Part shown: positions 38,373 to 48,960 of the stretch, in pieces
Layout of the letters: each line of letters begins with the position of its first letter
How positions within the stretch are numbered: the stretch's first letter is position 1
Made by a program: the position numbers and the translations under genes
Assembly: GCA_039090855.1 (NCBI GenBank)
Contig: CM077025.1
Location: forward strand, 100,730,489-100,794,488
Length of the DNA stretch: 64,000 nt
Source of the DNA: Macrothele yani
Lineage: Eukaryota > Arthropoda > Arachnida > Araneae > Macrothelidae
Reading direction: 5' to 3'
Notes under the pieces: generated by a model
What the model was told of the DNA's origin: nothing
The model's input: the letters and a program-made list of their open reading frames with translations, nothing else
The model's database searches: none

Positions 38373-39584
38373 TTGAGAAAATTTCCCCAGCGCAGTGCCT
38401 ATAATTCACAAGTTTCGTAAGGATAGAAACAAAAAAGTTGTAGCTTTGGGAAACTGCGGTTATTCTTGATTATTTTTTTTATGGCTGCTACTGGGAAATT
38501 GGCGGACAAGATTCGGCAAGCCACCAGTTACGTCACGTGGTTGCCGGCTGCCACTACCGGCAAACTAGCGGACCACATTAGGCTAGCCATCATTTCTGGC
38601 ACGTGCTTGCAGGGCCGCTGAAGGGCCACTTGTGGCAGCTACTGCCTGTGATGGACAACTGATAGCCCTGTTGTGGCACATGGCAACTGATGGGGTGCCA
38701 ACTGTTGGCCTGAACTGCTGGCCCTTCTGTTGGCCGCCCGGACATTTTATTGACGGCTCGGCAGCGGCAACATAGTGCTGGGCCATTGCTGGCAGTGCTG
38801 ACTGCCAGCAATGGCCCAGTGCTGGCTGGGCAAGACTGTTTTTGCGGGGTCATGAGGCCACACACCTAAGCTGTCTCACCAAGGCTGTGCAAGCTGGTGG
38901 TGGTTGCATGCATGTGTGAGATGTCTTTACGTGATACAGTTTGGGTCCTCTGGTCTTCGCAAACACGTTATTAACCGGTAATTGCTTTGTTACTCTGCTA
39001 GGTGACCATTTGCGGCCCTTCATGGACTTCATGTACCCTAGCAACAAGTTTTTTTCAGGCGGACAATGCACCACGTCACCGGGCCCAAATTGTCCAAAAT
39101 TGGTTCGAGAAGCATTCTTGACAGTTATGACGGATGGTGTGGCCACCCCGACATGAACCAATAGAGCACTTATGGGACGTGGTGGAAAGGTCCATTCGCA
39201 CCCAAGATTCTGCACCTACAAATACCAGGGAAATGTGGGCGGCTGTTCAGACGAGATGGCCCAACACCTTTCCAGAAGCCTTCTGGCCACTTGTGGAATC
39301 GATGCCACGTCGAGTTGCTGCACTTAGCCGTGTTAGAGGAGGTCCCACAGGACACTAGCTACGCATCCCATACTTTTGTCCCTTCAGTGTATAAACAAAC
39401 AAACAAACAAAAAATAACATGCAATAAACAGAGGATGTTCACGCGTTTCAACAATGTTTTTGATAAGAAATAACAAAAAATAAGTGAAGTTCAAAGAATT
39501 GAAACTGGCAACAGCGTGTTAAATGAACACGAAACAAACACCTCATGCAGTTAAATGTCGGCTTCTTAGAAAACGTAATTAAAT

Positions 39585-41524
39585 AAGAAAGATGACACCG
39601 AATTTTCGGGTGTAATGAGCACGTCTTTTGAATCCGTTCTGACGCGAATTAAATTTATCAAAGCTACTCAAAGTCAGTAGAGCCGGTATGGGAAACAATA
39701 GTATCTGACCGAAGAAATAAGTTTTTCAATCGAGTTTTTAATCCCGCAGATGTTGCTGTAAACGGAATCGTGAACTTTTGCCCTCTGGTTGCAGACTTGC
39801 GCGTTAAGAAATATTTGACTGAAATTATAAGCGAAACATTTCGCAGCAGAAAAGCTTTCCAACAAAGAAAACATTTTTCAAATCGGACTTTTAGAAGTAG
39901 AGATATCGACAAATATAAGATATGCATCACCTCCCCTGGCAGAAAATCCATGCAGTACTTTAAGAAGAAAGTATTCTCAAAAGGTTTTCCGATGTGAGAA
40001 GTATCGGTCCAGGAAAGAATTTTTCAGTCGAGTTTTCAGGAGCACAGATTTTGCTGCAAATACATAAGAAGCAGAAATGAACACTTATGACCTCTGGTGG
40101 CCAAACCATTCTTTACGAAAAAATAGAGACATACAAAAAACATTTTCTATCAGGAGCTGTGTGCGATATAGGAAGAATTTTTCAAATCGGACGTTTAGGA
40201 GATCGGGAAAAACGCAATTTACCTTAACGCACCCTAGCGGAAAATCTATGAGTTAGTTGAAAATTTTGAAATTATATGAAAAACATTTCGCACTGGAAAC
40301 GCTGTCCAACAAAGAGGCAATTTTTTAAATCAAAATATTAGAAGTACAGATATTGACAAAAATAAGATATACATCTACGCCACCTGGCGGAGAAACCATG
40401 CATTATTTTAAGAAGAAAATATTTCTAAAAGGTTTATCGACGTGAGTAGTATCGGTGCACAAACGAATTTTTCAATCGAAATTTTAGAAGCTCAGATTTT
40501 GCTGCAAATGCGTCAGAAGCGGAAGGTAAGATTTACGCCACCTGGCGGGCAAACCATTTTTTACCAAAAAATTTGAAATTACCTGCAAAAGATTTCGCAT
40601 CCGGAATTGTTTCCGGTGCAGAAAGAATCTTTCAAATCGGGAGTTTTAGAAGCAGAGATATCGGGGCGAAAGCAATTTACCTTTACGCCCCCTAGCGGAA
40701 ATTGAATGAATTACTTAAACATTTTGAATTTATATGAAAAACATTTTGCACATAAAACGCTATCCAATAAAGAAGGAATTTTCGAAACCGGAGCATTAGC
40801 AGCAGAGGTATTGATAATAATAAGATGTACATCTACGCCCCTGGCGGAGAAACCATGCAATATTTTAAGAAGAAAGTATTCCGAAAAGGTTAATCGATGT
40901 GAGTGGTATCGGTCCATGAACGAATTTTTTCAATCAAGATTTTAAAAGGTCAGGTTTTGTGGCGAATATATATCAGAGGCAGAAATGAACACTTACGCCC
41001 CATGGTGGCCAAAGCGTTCTTTACCAAAAATTAGAAATTATATGCGAAACATGTCTGATTAGGAGCTGTATCCCTTGAAGACATTTTTTTTGAAATCGGA
41101 GTTCTAGAAGTAGAGATATCGGGGAAAACGCAATTCACTGTTACGCCTCCTAACAGAAAATCTATGCGTAACTTGTAAAAGTGACTATATCTAAAATACT
41201 CTTCGATATAAATGGAATCGAAAGGTAAAATAATTTTTTCAATCGGATGTTCAGAAGCAAATATATGGAATAAAATGCATTTTGAATTCGATATCATGTA
41301 CATTTACACCCTCTAGCGGCGAATCTGTACATCGTAAAAACAAAACAAAAAATGAAACGATGGATCATCATTCGCACATTTCAATTTTCGCAATGCAAAA
41401 ATAATTTTTCAGATCAGACTAATAGTTGCAGAGATGTGGTGTCTACAGGCGGACGGACAGACAGACGGACCGACAAACCGATAACATAAGCACGAACTTT
41501 TTTTTTAGAAAAGACGTGCTAAAA
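39585..41524 (-). mobile_element. H1 tandem-repeat element copy B
   Basis: The plus-strand left edge AAGAAAGATGACACCG + AATTTTCGGGTGT is the element's 3' hairpin end, followed by GAGCACGTCTTTTG. The right edge AAAAGACGTGCTAAAA is its 5' end. About a dozen ~150-bp monomers with CGCCCCCTAGCGG / CGCCACCTGGCGG cores on the plus strand. Non-coding. Confidence 0.8.
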
Positions 41525-42454
41525 ACGCTGTGAAAATCATGGACTTAGCATTTCTAAATGTAATATTATTAATAATAGATCGGCAGATCTTTGCTTTTAG
41601 CAGGCAAAATAACACAAAACGAATATCCAGAGAAGGTACTTTTATGACTATTTCGAAAGTAAGGTTTCTGGTCTTAAAAGAAAATCTACCGACCTAAAGA
41701 GCAATCGTTAAGTCGCTAAAATTCTCTGTATCAACTGTAAACAAGGTAAAAAACAAAGATTTGAATCTGAAAAAAGAAAACAAGTTTGTAAACTCATGCA
41801 ATGCATTGATTATAATACGTTTTCCAACATACCAGAAATCATTACTCAAGTTATGAGAATAATGGCTGTGGAATAAATCTCGGTCATGCGCCCTGACCCC
41901 ATATCGATGATATTCAACAGAACCTGTTCGGTATACCTCCGAAATAACATGATAAAGTTTTGTCGCAATCGAAGCATTTTTACGTAAGTTATGATGCATA
42001 AGGGCTATGGAATAGATCCCGCTCCTGTGTCCTAACCTTTGACCCCATTTCGCCCATTTTCAATAGAATTCGTCCCCAAGCAGGCCCCTATACAACATAC
42101 TAACATTTCATCCAAATCGAAGCATGTTTACGTAAGTTATGACACATAATGGCGATGGAAGTGATTCGGCTCCTATGTCCTGACCTTTGACCCCATTTCG
42201 CCCATTTTCAATAGGGTTTGTGGCCAGGTGGTCCCCTACCACATACTAAAATTTCATCGAAATCGAATCTTTTTTACGTTAGTTATGACGCATAACAGCA
42301 GTGGAATGGATCCTGTTCCTGTGTACTGACCTTTCACCCCATTCCGTTCACTTTAAATAACGTTCCTTCCCAGGTGATACCCTACCAGATACTAAAAATT
42401 GATCGAAATCGAACGATTGTTACGCGAGTTATCGTGCGGACAGACATACGCACA

Positions 42455-42625
42455 CAACGCGTAACGTACTGAAGCAGATGGGAATCGCGACCATCTGCTC
42501 GCAAGATTATGACGTCATAAAACTTTAATAGGATCCACACACAACGCGTGACGTAATGAGACAGATGGCGTGACCGCGCGCCAACATTCTCAAACGCGAG
42601 ATTGTGACGTCATAAGATTTCTAAG
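42455..42625 (-). repeat. CRE-bearing sub-module in H2 copy c
   Basis: Inverted relative of 15885-16065: ACACAACGCGTAACGTACTG, CAGATGGGAATCGCGACC, TTATGACGTCATAA, then a second half CACACAACGCGTGACGTAAT and TGTGACGTCATAAG. Confidence 0.75.
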
Positions 42626-42834
42626 CATTGGAAACATTAATGGAACGACGCCATGACACTAAAAACGTTATAATTCGGGGTGGTTATTTAACCCACTAAA
42701 CGAATTCTCCTAAAGTCGAGATCAAGCTAAATCGATTTCTAGTAGCAGAAAACGATAGGTTAACGACTTTCATCAAAATTCTTATAGCCGTTTTCAAAAT
42801 AAAATGTACATACATACATACAAGAATTGCTACT

Positions 42835-43332
42835 TTAAGGTGGATGTCAAGTAATTTTGCTTCCTATACTTCCAATGGAAAAACTTCTGTACACATTTTC
42901 TTCAAAATTAATGCGTTCCCAAGAATGAAAATTTGAACATCGATTAAAATAGCTTAATTTCATAACTTGGAATACTTAATATTTCCTAAACCATAACCGT
43001 AATAATATTTTCTAAACCATAACCGTAATAATATTTTCTAAACCATAACCGTAATTATGCAATCCAACATTTATTTGTCCACTTACGTCATCAAAGTACA
43101 GGTCGCGCCATCTTTTTTCTGCTTTCAACACCACCAAAGGAAACGTTATTGTTTTTTAATATAATTATGCTTATGTTTTAGAAAATGTTAAGTATTGCAA
43201 ATTATAGTATGAAGTTATTTTAATCGATGTTCAAATTTCCATCCTTGGGAACACACTAATTGTGAAGGAAATGTGTACAAAAGGTTTTCCATTGGAAATA
43301 TAGGAAGCAAAATTACTTGACATCCACCTTAA
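42835..43332. mobile_element. MITE with ~120-bp inverted arms and TTAA ends
   Basis: Arms 42836-42958 and 43208-43331: TAAGGTGGATGTCAAGTAAT + TTTGCTTCCTATA against its complement. Both ends read TTAA (TTAAGGTGG ... CCACCTTAA), compatible with a TTAA duplication as in piggyBac-type elements, although the tips do not show the usual piggyBac CCY start. The centre has three copies of TAAACCATAACCGTAATAAT. Non-coding. Confidence 0.85.
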
Positions 43333-43924
43333 CAGTGTGGGATAAGGGCGATGGAATGGATCCCGATCCTATGTCCCGACCTTTGACTCCATTTGTCCCA
43401 TTTTCAGTAGGGTTCCTCTCCAGGTGGTCCCCTACCACATACTAAAATTTCGTCGAAATCGAACCATTTTTACGCACCTTATGACGCATAAGGGCAATGG
43501 AATGCATCCCGGTCCTATGTCCTGACCTTTGATTCCACTTCCTCCATTTTCTTGGGTTTGTCCCCAGGTGGTTCCCTACCACATACTAAAATTGCTTTGA
43601 AATCGAACCATATTTACGCAAGTTATGACGCATAAGGGCAATTGAATGGCTCCCGCTCTTATGGCGTGACCTTTGACCCCACTTCACCCATTTTCAATAG
43701 GGTTCGTCCCCTGGTGATCCCCTACCACATACTAAAATATTTCATCGAAATCGAACCATTTTTACGTGAGTTATCGTGCCGACAGACGGACGGACGGACA
43801 GACAGATGGAAAAAAGCTGGAGCATATACGCTTCTTCAACCAATGGTTGGAAAGCGTAAAAAAAAAAAATCATAATGTTCACCGCCTTTTGCCTATGTAA
43901 ATGGTTGAGCACTGAGCACGGTGT

Positions 43925-44612
43925 AGACTTCTTTATGAAAATCATTTATTCGGAGACAGATGGAAATTTACTGTGGCTATAGATGAAATATGGATCTACC
44001 TGAATGACTGTAACAAAAAAAGTTATTTACTATAGCAAAAGAGCAGAAAAGTTTACAAACTTAGTTCCAAAATAAAGTTTCAGTAAAGGATTTATGATTA
44101 TTGCTGGTTTCTGGTATAATGGGAAATTCAAGTTAAGAGAAGCTGAAAACAATGTTAAAATCAATTCTACATATTACAAAAATGATGTTTGAACTCCTAT
44201 ATTTAAAGATAAAATTCCATTTCTTTATCCACAGAGTTTACAAAGAGTAGAACGCCATAAGGATAAGACTACCAGTCCATACATCCAAATCTATACCTCT
44301 CTATTTCTTGAAAAAAAAAATTAAAAAAGAGGCGTGTATCATGCCTATTCCATTTGCTCATATTCCTCAAAGTCCTCTGATGTGTTACGAATGGAATGTT
44401 TTTTTTTTTTTGGACTATTAAAAAGGTCGCTTTCTAAATACAGACCTAAAGCAATGATTGGACTATGGAAAGCAGTGGAAGAGGAATGGAATAAAATATC
44501 ACTACCAATTCTAAGAAATGTCGTGTTATCTTGGAAATCTAGATGTAGGTTCATAGTCCAGAGAAAGGGCTATCAGACAGAACATTTAAGAAAATTTTAT
44601 TTTATACATTAA
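43925..44612 (+). pseudogene. Tc/mariner-superfamily transposase relic (SP.D..FGLLKR type)
   Basis: Translations in shifting frames give DRWKFTVAIDEIWIYLNDCN, then GFMIIAGFWYNGKFKLREAE, NNVKINSTYYKNDV, RVERHKDKTTSPYIQ and FGLLKRSLSKYRPKAMIGLW, followed by AVEEEWNKISLPILRNVVLS and WKSRCRFIVQRKGYQ. The order corresponds to first Asp (VDE.W), GF..IAGFCYNGK, second Asp (MDKA) and C-terminal FGLLKRALSKR.P...GLWK of a DDE transposase family common in arthropods. A poly-T run at 44400 and several stops disrupt it. No inverted ends were identified. Confidence 0.7.
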
Positions 44613-45170
44613 TTATTTTGCTGGAAAATCGTTCTAAAAATGTGTGGACACCCTCTGTAATTTGATTAATCCGTAGCAGCGGTATGCAACAACCTACGGA
44701 CGCAGTTTTCCCTCTGTACGTATTTTTCAAGTAAAATATTTTACTAAATGAGAAAAGAATAAACTGTAAGTTTAATGAAATTTCCTGATACTTTGTCCAG
44801 CACGTTTTGTTTCATCAAGCTACTGTAATCATGTTTCTGACTAATGACGTACAAAACAGGATTTTCCCCAAGTGTTGACTAATTCTTCGTCAAACGACAT
44901 TGCTGAAAGAAATGTCGTTGAAAGAAATGTCATTCCACCCGGACTATATTAAATCTAATACGGCGAAACAATTTTTGGAGAAAATTAACATCTCGTCTCT
45001 ACTGATGACCAAAAAGACATCCACAGAGAAGCCAGCAAAATTACGTACCACAACAAACTTTTCGAAAAACTGAACTTTTGGATCGGAGCAAAATATAAAT
45101 ATCAGACTTGCCCCAGATCTAAATAACAAGTTAAATAATTTCCTATGAGCTCTAAAACAGAAGGGAAAAT
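44613..45170. other. No clearly recognised gene
   Basis: May include upstream Penelope-derived sequence (FVVVRNFAGF-like frames) but without a diagnostic motif. Confidence 0.4.
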
Positions 45171-45503
45171 ACATCCAATTGCAAGAAGGAGTAATCTATT
45201 GCATCGACTTTAACTACGGATTAAGCTATGTTGGAGAAACAGGAAGAAGTATTAAAATCCGGTTGAAAGAACTCCAGGCAGCTATTAGAGACATTAGTAG
45301 CAAAACAGGACTATACAGACATGTATAGTCCTGTTAGTGGACGCTCCATAATTTGGGACTCAGTAAAAATAATCGCCCACCGATCACACGTAGTAAAGAG
45401 GGGGCTAGAAGAAGCGTTGGAAATAGCGAGAACAAGAAGTACAACAATTAACGATAATTGCAGTTGGGCACTTCCGACTGAGTGGCAGCAACCGTTCCAG
45501 TGA
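45171..45503 (+). pseudogene. Penelope-like GIY-YIG endonuclease domain
   Basis: The plus strand reads YIQLQEGVIYCIDFNYGLSY then VGETGRSIKIRLKELQAAIR, followed after a stop by IIWDSVKIIAHRSHVVKR, GLEEALEIARTRSTTIND and SWALPTEWQQPFQ. This is the GIY-YIG nuclease of Penelope-like elements (YVGETGRS...RLKEH; I.WD.....R....KR...EA..I.......N.D.G..L...W), which nicks DNA for insertion. A 12-bp-arm palindrome (ACAGGACTATACA / TGTATAGTCCTGT) at 45305-45336 interrupts it and introduces the stop. The RT part is not adjacent. Confidence 0.88.
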
Positions 45504-46212
45504 CGTAGTCCTGATGATGAACTAGTTCGAAAATTTGACCACCAATTTTTTCAAATAATTACCTTTATAAGACCCGTAAAATAATTATTTACAAAGACGA
45601 CTTATTTTTCCTTTAAAGAAGTAACGTTTTTAGACAGAAATAAAGTTCAAGTAAAGTTAACGATTATTATTCATAAGTACCAAAATAATTTTTCGTTCGC
45701 TTCAACTTTTGCTCCCTATTTACTACGCGTGATCGTCCACCAATCACACGTAGAGGGAGCTAGAAGAAGGGATGGAAATAGCGAGAAGAAGAAGTATAAC
45801 AATTAACGATAATTGTGGTTGGGCACTTCCGACTGAGTGGCAGCAACTATTCCAGTGGCGTAGTCCTGATCGAAAATACAAAATAACTGGTAAGATAATC
45901 AGGACTACACGGGAAACGATTTACAGCTACGGTGGCGCCTATGTGCTAAGAGCCACAAGAGATACTACGGTGCCTATGGGCTAAGAAACACAAGAGATAA
46001 TTACTTGATGGTGAACTAGATTCTAGTTCGAAAATTTAACCACCAATGTTTTCAAATAATTACCTCTATAAGACCCGTAAAATAATTATTTACAAAGGAG
46101 ATTTTTTTTTCTTTAAAGAAATAACGTTTTTAGACAGAAATAAAGCTCAAATGAAGTTGATGATATTATTATTCATAGGTGCCAAAATAATTTTTCGTTC
46201 GCTTCAAAAGTC
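45380..46212 (+). repeat. ~480-bp tandem duplication of the Penelope 3' end
   Basis: 45380-45715 (endonuclease C-terminus plus tail with GTTCGAAAATTTGACCACCA, ATAAGACCCGTAAAATAATT and TTTTTCGTTCGCTTCAA) recurs with substitutions at 45729-46210. The second unit has an extra ~130 bp (45880-46010), itself with a small repeat (GATACTACGGTGCCTATG-type). Tandem copies are common for Penelope-like elements. Confidence 0.85.
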
Positions 46213-46604
46213 CAGAAAAAATAATTCCTGAAAGTGGGACATTTCTTGAGTGGTCTACCGGGAAATGTCCTGGTGCACCAATCCGCCCCTTTTTAGCTTC
46301 ATTTGCTCTGAAGTTCGTTGTCGTTCTTGGTGTAACGGTAGCATACTCGCAGTGCGATGCAATCTTACAGTATCCTGAAGAGACAGATGGCTGCACGGGA
46401 AACGATTTGAAGCTACGCGCCTATGTGCCAAGAACCACAAAAGATAATTATTTGTACTGTTTTTCGCAAAATCGACCAAAGTGGAATACTTTAAGAACGG
46501 TTTAAAAATGAAAGACAAAGCGTGGGTGTTAGTCTCATGGTTAGCTGGGGTGTGACGTATTACAGAGGTAAAGCACGTGTCAAGACGACAAACCTGCAGC
46601 GATA

Positions 46605-46685
46605 CACTTTGTCCGTGCAGCTTAATTGGGAGAGCACCTTACTCCGGAGTGAGAGGGCGCGAATTCGATCGAGTTTGTGTTTTCA
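46605..46685 (+). other. tRNA-like relic
   Basis: GTCCGTGCAGCTTAATTGGG, CTTACTCCGGAGTGAG and GCGCGAATTCGATCGAG line up with the tRNA-like block of the miniature LTR element, sharing its six-base TCCGGA loop. LTR-specific leader and trailer are not recognisable, so it may be an old relative or its tRNA progenitor. Confidence 0.4.
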
Positions 46686-46699
46686 CAGGGGTTGTAGTA

Positions 46700-47841
46700 T
46701 CGAAAAGACAAAATAACTGGTAAGAATCAAAAATCCCCGAGAAGAGCTACTTAGTACGATTATTAAGCGTCTTTTTTTTTTTCTTGCATTTTGATCACAA
46801 ACTATAAATAAAATCCATCATTTTACTCTTGACTCACTTTCGAGTCAGTTTCTTTCTTGTAAATAAAAGAGGAAATTACAGAAAAGCTAAACACGTGCCG
46901 AAAATACGCACAAAAACTGATTCCTGAGTGCCGCAGATCTCAAGGCATTTCTGAGATATCTTTAAATTTGAAATCATGCTATTTGTTCCGAAGTGCCACG
47001 GTTCTGCTCCAAAAAAGATATTTCGCCTCGAGAGAGTTTCATAATTATCTCGATTATGTAAGGCAGAATAAGAAAGAGGTAACGATTATGAATTCAGGAT
47101 GAGGTCAGACACTTTCTTCTTCTTCGTCTCCGGCATCTCAGGTGTTATTGACCTTAATGACCTACAAAGAGACCTTCTCTACGTGCGCTAATGCACGCAA
47201 TACCCAAACCACAATCCCATTGACCATGAACCAAAATAACTCACTATCACTTTCAATTAAATAACCACACGTAATTACCAAAGTTACATAAGACGGATAA
47301 AAAGTAGTAGCTAGAAACTTTCGTAAGAGTTTTGTCGTAGCTGAATAAAAACAGACATGACCCTATTTTGGTCTAAGACGTCTGAGTGATACGTTTTTAG
47401 CTTCCGTGCTGCAGGCCAGACAGCAGTTCCAGGTGAAACGTGGTTGGCTATGTTTGTTTCTGGGCTCTGGTTACCTTCTTTTCGTGGGACCAGTTATCCC
47501 AAATAAGCGATAACCGACTACCGTTCGTTTGGGCCGTTCACGAAAGATACTGTCACTGTAAACTGGGTTGTAATGAGATAAAAAAAAGGGGGGGGAGTGA
47601 GGGGGATTCTCGTCAAGGGAGGAAGTGTTTTTAAGAGAGACAAAGATTTAAAGAAGGGGTAAGAACTTTTTATATACAGCTAATTTAGAAGCACTATGGC
47701 GTATACCGGGATGAGTAAGATGTTCTTCCCGTTTGGAGCAACACGATGTAAAAAAAATAATTGGTGTGAATTCACGGAAAATTTCTAAAAATAACATGCA
47801 GCAAAGTTGCCGGTAACTGTCCGTCTTTTCGTTCCCGTTTT
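46700..47841. other. No recognised gene
   Basis: Short frames and a G-run (47585-47600); no second copies of this stretch noticed in the window. Confidence 0.45.
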
Positions 47842-48174
47842 ATTTACGCTTTCCAACCGTAGGTTGAAGAAGCGTATATGCTCCCTTGGGGTCAAAGGTT
47901 AGGAGCGAGATTTATTCCACAACCATTATCTTCATAACTTGACTAAAAATGCTTCTATTGCGACAAAACTTTAGTTTGTTGTCTTGGAGGTATACTGAAC
48001 CGGTTCTGTTGAATATTTTCGAAATGGGGTCAAATGTCAGGACACAGGAGCGATATTTATTCCACAGCCATTATCCTCATAACTTGAGCAATAACTTGAG
48101 TAATGATTTCTAGTATGTTGGAAAGCGTATCATAATCAATACATTGCATGACTTTACTAACCTGTTTAGCTTCC
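47842..48174 (+). mobile_element. H2 element copy d, minimal (333 bp)
   Basis: A compact, complete H2: 5' TTTACGCTTTCCAACCGTA, hairpin partner GAAGAAGCGTATA, only ~1.5-2 monomers, 3' GTATGTTGGAAAGCGTAT, hairpin AATCAATACATTGCATGACT and end TTACTAACCTGTT. Useful for defining both ends, since the array is short. Confidence 0.85.
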
Positions 48175-48299
48175 GTATTTTCACAGATTTTCCGTAGGTA
48201 GTAATTTCGTTTATTTCAGAAAAACCTGTTTCAAGTTTTTCCGTATTTAGATTGAAATTTCGCAAAATTCAACACGCTCAATATTTCAGCCCTTTCTCA

Positions 48300-48392
48300 A
48301 GAGAATCCTCTTTCGCCGGTAGGGAGACTCGAAACCGTGCCATTTAGGTTGAAGCCATGCATCTTAACAACTGAGCCAGAACTCGACAGGCA
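48300..48392 (-). mobile_element. tRNA-derived SINE-4 head
   Basis: On the minus strand TGGCTCAGTTGTTAAGATG (box A) and GGTTTCGAGTCTCCC (box B) are spaced about 30 bp apart, as in a tRNA. No target duplication or second copy found. Confidence 0.5.
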
Positions 48393-48683
48393 CCAGGCTC
48401 AAGTTCAAGATAAAACTTCATTGCGCGATGGTGATTTTTTTTCCATTAATGCGAGTGATTTAGTCATTTTATTTGCTTTTAGAGCTTGTTATTTTTTTTG
48501 AATACGTTTCTAATTTTATTTTTTCTGTACGAGGTCTTATTGCAAATCACGCATTTATTTTCATCGTGATTTTTCGAAGAAACAGTGATTTGGAGTTTGA
48601 GATATTTTCTTCAACTCACAATAACTTTGAATTATCTTTAAGAGAAGATGCAATGTACTGTTTTATAATATTACTAGCTAAAT

Positions 48684-48701
48684 ACCCGTTCTTCGAACGT
48701 G
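48684..48701 (-). terminator. Helitron 3'-terminal hairpin
   Basis: CGTTCTTCGAACG on the plus strand folds with 5-bp arms and a 3-base loop, located 11 bases from the CTAG end. In Helitrons such a hairpin marks the end of rolling-circle transposition. Confidence 0.8.
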
Positions 48702-48960
48702 ATGATATTAAAAATATTTCTATAATACAAGATTTCATACCATACTATAATATAATTTGTACCGTGAATTAATATACTAATAAATACACTTGATTGGTTT
48801 GTTCTATAACTTTATTATATCATATCGGTAATAAAATGGATTAAAATACATAATGTTTATAGCATGAATTTCTGCATCCTTATAAGATGCGGAGTGTTGT
48901 CATTTGTAAACATTTTTATAGCGATCAACGAATGGAAAAATAAAAAGAATATATTGACTT

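Larger units (their letters stand above)
37235..38844. mobile_element. Unclassified DNA element with CCCMGCAAAAACA ends
   Basis: Left end CCCAGCAAAAACACAAGTGC; right end, reverse-complemented, CCCCGCAAAAACAGTCTTGC. A 2-bp target duplication (TC) is suggested by the rejoined transposase codons. The first ~240 and last ~270 bp are GC-rich and full of TGCTGGC/GCCAGCA and GGCCACTTGTGGC motifs that can fold, like the sub-terminal repeats of some large DNA-transposon families. The middle (37510-38570) is AT-rich and non-coding. Superfamily not recognised. Confidence 0.7.
36718..39358 (+). pseudogene. Tc1 transposase split by nested insertion
   Basis: ATG 36718 opens MESRRELSELERGMVVGATR, then a stop, FNIP and TVSRVYREYLMKD. 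Further N-terminal sequence runs to LASMGAEDPPECL (37079). The next frame holds WSDESCY (first Asp region) and RADGRVRVWRRP, ending at ~37230. After the nested element, HEATHLSCLTKAVQAGGG resumes at ~38848. Then come GPLVFANTLLTGNCFVTLLG, GDHLRPFMDFMYPSN, QADNAPRHRAQIVQNWFEKH (second Asp, another frame), PPRHEPIEHLWDVVERSI (Glu) and VESMPRRVAALSRVRGG. The exact RRP|HEA join shows where the insertion occurred. Several other stops. Confidence 0.9.
36571..39389 (+). mobile_element. Tc1-type DNA transposon with a 1.6-kb nested element
   Basis: Ends CACTGAAGTGCCAAAAGTCA and, at the right, TACTTTTGTCCCTTCAGTG, flanked by TA (36569-36570, 39390-39391). Without the nested element (37235-38844) the length is about 1.2 kb, normal for Tc1. 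Confidence 0.92.
41779..43862 (-). mobile_element. H2 tandem-repeat element copy c, interrupted
   Basis: The plus-strand left edge AACAAGTTTGTAAACTCATG, hairpin, and ATAATACGTTTTCCAACATA (inverted motif); the right edge CTTCTTCAACCAATGGTTGG and AAAGCGTAAA. Several ~146-148-bp monomers run 41850-42450 and resume at 43335-43790. Between lie the CRE sub-module, ~200 bp of unassigned sequence and a MITE (42835-43332). Confidence 0.8.

Noticed and set aside
39585..41524. LTR or segmental inverted duplication with copy A
   Set aside because: Copies A and B are independent insertions with hairpin ends and different flanks, not a single large inverted duplication.
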